From NCBI GenBank assembly GCA_963920705.1, contig OY987227.1, positions 16,703,434 through 16,767,433 on the forward strand: a stretch of DNA of 64,000 nucleotides, in the 5' to 3' direction. The translations under genes and the position numbers were made by a program. Below the pieces are notes generated by a model that was not told where the DNA came from, did not search any database, and worked only from the letters and a program-made list of their open reading frames with translations. This stretch comes from Odiellus spinosus (lineage: Eukaryota > Arthropoda > Arachnida > Opiliones > Phalangiidae). Within the stretch, counting starts at the first letter, position 1, and the number at the start of each line of letters is the position of its first letter. Positions 60,759 to 64,000 of the stretch are shown in pieces.

Positions 60759-62389
60759 TGAAATTACCGGAAAACCACTCTATTGTATCTATACAAAAGT
60801 CGTATGTTTAACTAAAAAAAATGAAGCCAAATATTTTCCCTAATATCGATATAAACAAAGGGCCAACATCGGAACCAACGCCAATTAAGATATATTATGT
60901 TGTACAGGCGTACTAATAGGCGGGTGTCTCCTGGGAAATATATGAATATGAGACTCGGGAGGGGAGGGGTGTTCGCTTCGTAGCCTCTATCGTCGATGAA
61001 GGTTTAAATATGAATAAAAAAAATTACCGGGATTCTAGGGAGAAGCCCCACCCCACACACACCCATAATTTGATGGCCTGCCGAAACCACGCATTCCTTC
61101 GTACATATACGTTTCAATTTGTTTCTTATACACGCGCCATGGTGAATAGAGAGCCTCTCCCTTTTTCTAATCATCGGGTGGATATCGTAAAAAATAAGAT
61201 TTTTTTGAACCCACCCATTACCTCATAAGTTATTGCGTATCTCTAAGTTTCAAGCTGTCGTATTGAATAATGTAGTCAGATATTTCTTCTTTGATAAGAA
61301 ATTGGCGCCATTTTTTAATCAATAAGATATGGGACGAACGCAGTTGCCTCTTGATCTTGGTGCCCTACTCAGTCGCGCTCGCGATGAAAACAACATCCTC
61401 ATCTTCTATAATCTTCTAGTAGAATTGATAAAGATAGGCAGAATCCTTCACTGCATTTTTCTAGCGTATTAAATCTTCCCAAACTTAAAACCACCAGATT
61501 TTGGTTTTATTTTAGGAAGAATGGTTTTAACATTTTTTTAGGAAAATATTGTTTCGTAACTCCAACGCTTTTTGATCTTAAAAGCGCTTAAAATAGGTCA
61601 ATCCATGTTTCAACTATTTCGCAAGGCTAATAGGGTTTTAGCAAGAACTCGTTCCCTCTTCTAGGAATTGCGTATTGTTGAACTCATCTCTGCAGTATGT
61701 TATTGCGAGACGGCTGGACCAGAAATAGGGATTGATCTATTTCAGGTGATTTTTAGTTCCTAACCACATCTGTGACGTTAGTGTGTCTACCCTTTTCCGG
61801 TATTATTCTCGTCACGAAAGTACAAAGATTATTATATTTATTATATGCAAGAGCTAATTGGAAATATCTCACCATGCAGTTCTGCATTCGCGCCTAATTG
61901 GTTTGGTTTTAGATGATAATTTATGGTGTAGGAGTATTACGCCAGCCCTTTTTACGTTATCGACAAGTGAAAATAATAACCACGCATGGATGAGAAAGAA
62001 AATTTGTAGGAATTGCTGATGGTTTTTTGGGCTTGTCTCCTAGCTCCTATCTTTGTTCTTAACGCTCATTTACGCCTATGGAGCAATGTCTAGCCCGTGA
62101 TTAGGGACTAATTTAACCGCTAGAGGGCTTGGCCCGGTGTTGAGGGAAAGCGTGATTATCGTTCGCGTTACTCTTCCCCCGCGGGGATAATGAATAAGGT
62201 GTGTTACCACCCACCCTTTTTTATGTATAGAATCTTTTTATTCAACTTATAGAGCTCTGTAAGTTCTTCACTAAAACCAAAAGTTTGAAATGATTACCCT
62301 TTGAAAAGTAGGTCAAAATCATAATGATGTCGATATGATTTTTATTCTATCTATTTTTAAGGTATTCGAAAAGTATTCTAAATTGTTTT
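60759..62389. other. Non-coding stretch, no gene seen
   Basis: AT-rich; nothing supported. Confidence 0.5.
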
Positions 62390-62470
62390 ATTTTAATTTT
62401 GAAGTTTCTTATGGTTTAAAATTTTTAATATAGATTATTAAAAGTGTGAAAAAAAATCTATAGGTCTTCG
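62390..62470 (+). repeat. Dispersed repeat R3, copy 5
   Basis: TTTTAATTTTGAAGTTTCTT then a deletion, AAAATTTTTAATATAG, and the tail AATCTATAGGTCTTCG shared with copy 2. Confidence 0.55.
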
Positions 62471-63680
62471 TAAAAAATGTTGACAGGCTAACTTTAAAAT
62501 AAAAATAAAACTTATCGTATAAGATTCCTTCGTCCTTTTATCTTTAACTTTTATTCGCCCGGTTCTTTTTCTCCCGGCAAATCGCGTTTTTCTTTCCTCC
62601 GGGTAAATGTTGCCATAAAAGTGTCCGTTTTTCGATTTCCTCATCTGCTTTCCAGCGTTTCGGTGACATTTTCTTGGTTGTCGGCGTAACTGGCAAGCGC
62701 TACTTAAGTTTATTTTATGGACACCACGCGATTCAATCCCCTCTCATATACAGGCGCTAGCGAGAGTCGAATAAACAATTGTTTTTATTTTATTTTTTAT
62801 CTTTAACCCACTTTTTTTCTTCTTCGAATCTATTACGTATCATTCATTTTATTTGAGTCAATAGCTACAAAGCTATGCTTTAACGCCTTCTTACCGCAAT
62901 TTTCTACTACCCTTATCATCAGTTCATTGTCTGAAATAAAACGGATAGAATTGTGTAGGGCAAAACAGTCCGTGGTTTCAGTTTTCTCTAACAATACTAC
63001 AATGAATCGCAGAGAAATACGTGGTATATCGTGCCTTTAGAAATTCAGCAATTTCAGACTGATTTTGAATGTTCCCCTGTTCACGAGAAAAATGGAAAAC
63101 TACTTTTATCGACTATGAAGTTTAATATTATGTATTATTTCGCCCCTTTTTTCGCTAGTTTGCAAACTAATCTTCAAAAATAAAAGTATATAGGCCTACT
63201 ATAGTATAGAATGGCAAGGAAATAAAGAAGGAAAAGGATATCCCGGGGAAAACGAAAGAATTAACGATCAAAAAGTAGCATTTGTTTTATCGGTTCATTT
63301 ATCACTTTTTTTTTGTGATATCTTTTTTTAATGACTATAGGGGTACTATAAATTGTTTCTTGGGCTTCTCTATAGATGAGGAAGTAAAATAAAGAATAAT
63401 CAGTTTTTTTTTTGCCCTTATAAGGGGCAAAAGATCACCCTCTTTTCCATTTGAAAATTTCAAACTTTAAAAGATTATAAGGTTTTTGTTTAATGTCTTT
63501 GATTTATTATCGGAAGCGAATTGAGAGAGCTGGAATTGACATATCCATTTGCAAATATATTGAACGGATAGTTTTAAATTTATTTTTCAACCTTGACATT
63601 TAATGATTACTTTGTATATAGACTGTTGTTCAAAAGCAGTTTGTAGAAACTATTATTAACTCTAAATAATCTTAATCAAT
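62471..63680. other. Non-coding stretch, no gene seen
   Basis: AT-rich; nothing supported. Confidence 0.5.
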
Positions 63681-63771
63681 TAACCAAACTTTAGAAATTA
63701 ATTTAAGCACCTAAAACGTGTCCAATAATTGTGAAAAACAAATTCCGGTGTAGGTTTTTTTGGCACTGTGA
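63681..63771 (+). repeat. Dispersed repeat R2, copy 2
   Basis: Partner of 7111-7193, same strand. A short GACAGACAGA string follows at 63837-63846. Confidence 0.6.
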
Positions 63772-64000
63772 TTCCGAAAATAAATTCAAACGCTGTTTCC
63801 CTTTTTGTGTATCATTTTTTTCTCATTTTGCTAAATGACAGACAGATGAACGCACCTAGTGAATTATATATTTTGATGATGATATTGAATCTCGGTTTTT
63901 GATGCCAAAACGTAGATTTAACGAATTTTCCCCTAGAAGTCAGCTTTGCTCTGGACATGGTTGCGCGAAGGCTGGAACACTTTTACAGGGGATGCGTAGT
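63772..64000. other. Right edge, non-coding; inverted R5-like motif
   Basis: TGGAACACTTTTACAGG at about 63972-63988 is one mismatch from the complement of the R5 core. Confidence 0.5.

Overview
This is eukaryotic, almost certainly invertebrate animal, nuclear DNA. It is AT-rich and gene-poor, with many simple repeats, several minisatellites, several small inverted-repeat DNA elements and one large DNA transposon of the ISL2EU/IS4EU (PIF-Harbinger-like) kind. There is no bacterial-style gene packing, no operon, no rRNA, no convincing tRNA and no CRISPR array. The species cannot be fixed from the sequence. Nearly all short open frames here are chance frames in AT-rich or repetitive DNA.

Layout. 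Bases 1-942 are the only likely host coding sequence: the 3' end of a + strand gene entering from the left edge, encoding a low-complexity acidic/Ser/His-rich C-terminal tail of unknown family. A 3' UTR with several possible polyadenylation signals follows. From about 1.8 kb to the right edge I see no host gene.

About 4-13 kb holds diverged dispersed repeats, a back-to-back pair of MITE ends at 5.66 kb and a hammerhead/Penelope-like motif at 13.3 kb. About 14.3-17.0 kb is a 21/23-bp minisatellite split by a 1,047-bp non-autonomous hAT-like element with a perfect 8-bp target duplication. About 20-36.4 kb has a short MITE, a 96-bp AT microsatellite, four more tandem arrays (30, 24-28, 35 and 21/22 bp units), a complete 435-bp TTAA-flanked MITE (32.1 kb) and a tandem duplication split by a 294-bp MITE (33.5 kb). 

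About 40.3-44.85 kb is a nested structure. A second copy of the 435-bp MITE is interrupted by a 4,055-bp ISL2EU-like transposon whose two 1,058-bp ends are near-identical inverted copies, giving a fold-back. It carries one long transposase frame (two zinc-finger-like Cys clusters, helix-turn-helix, DDE core, SWIM-like zinc finger) broken by a single in-frame stop. About 45-64 kb contains further MITEs (48.8, 49.8, 55.1, 57.6 kb), a 25-bp minisatellite (50.7 kb), two degenerate arrays and dispersed repeat copies.

The most notable items are the fold-back transposon and its nesting, the TTAA MITE family with at least six loci, the hAT-split minisatellite with a 14-unit higher-order period, and a roughly 110-bp dispersed repeat family with five copies. 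I found no clear evidence of a wholly new gene system.
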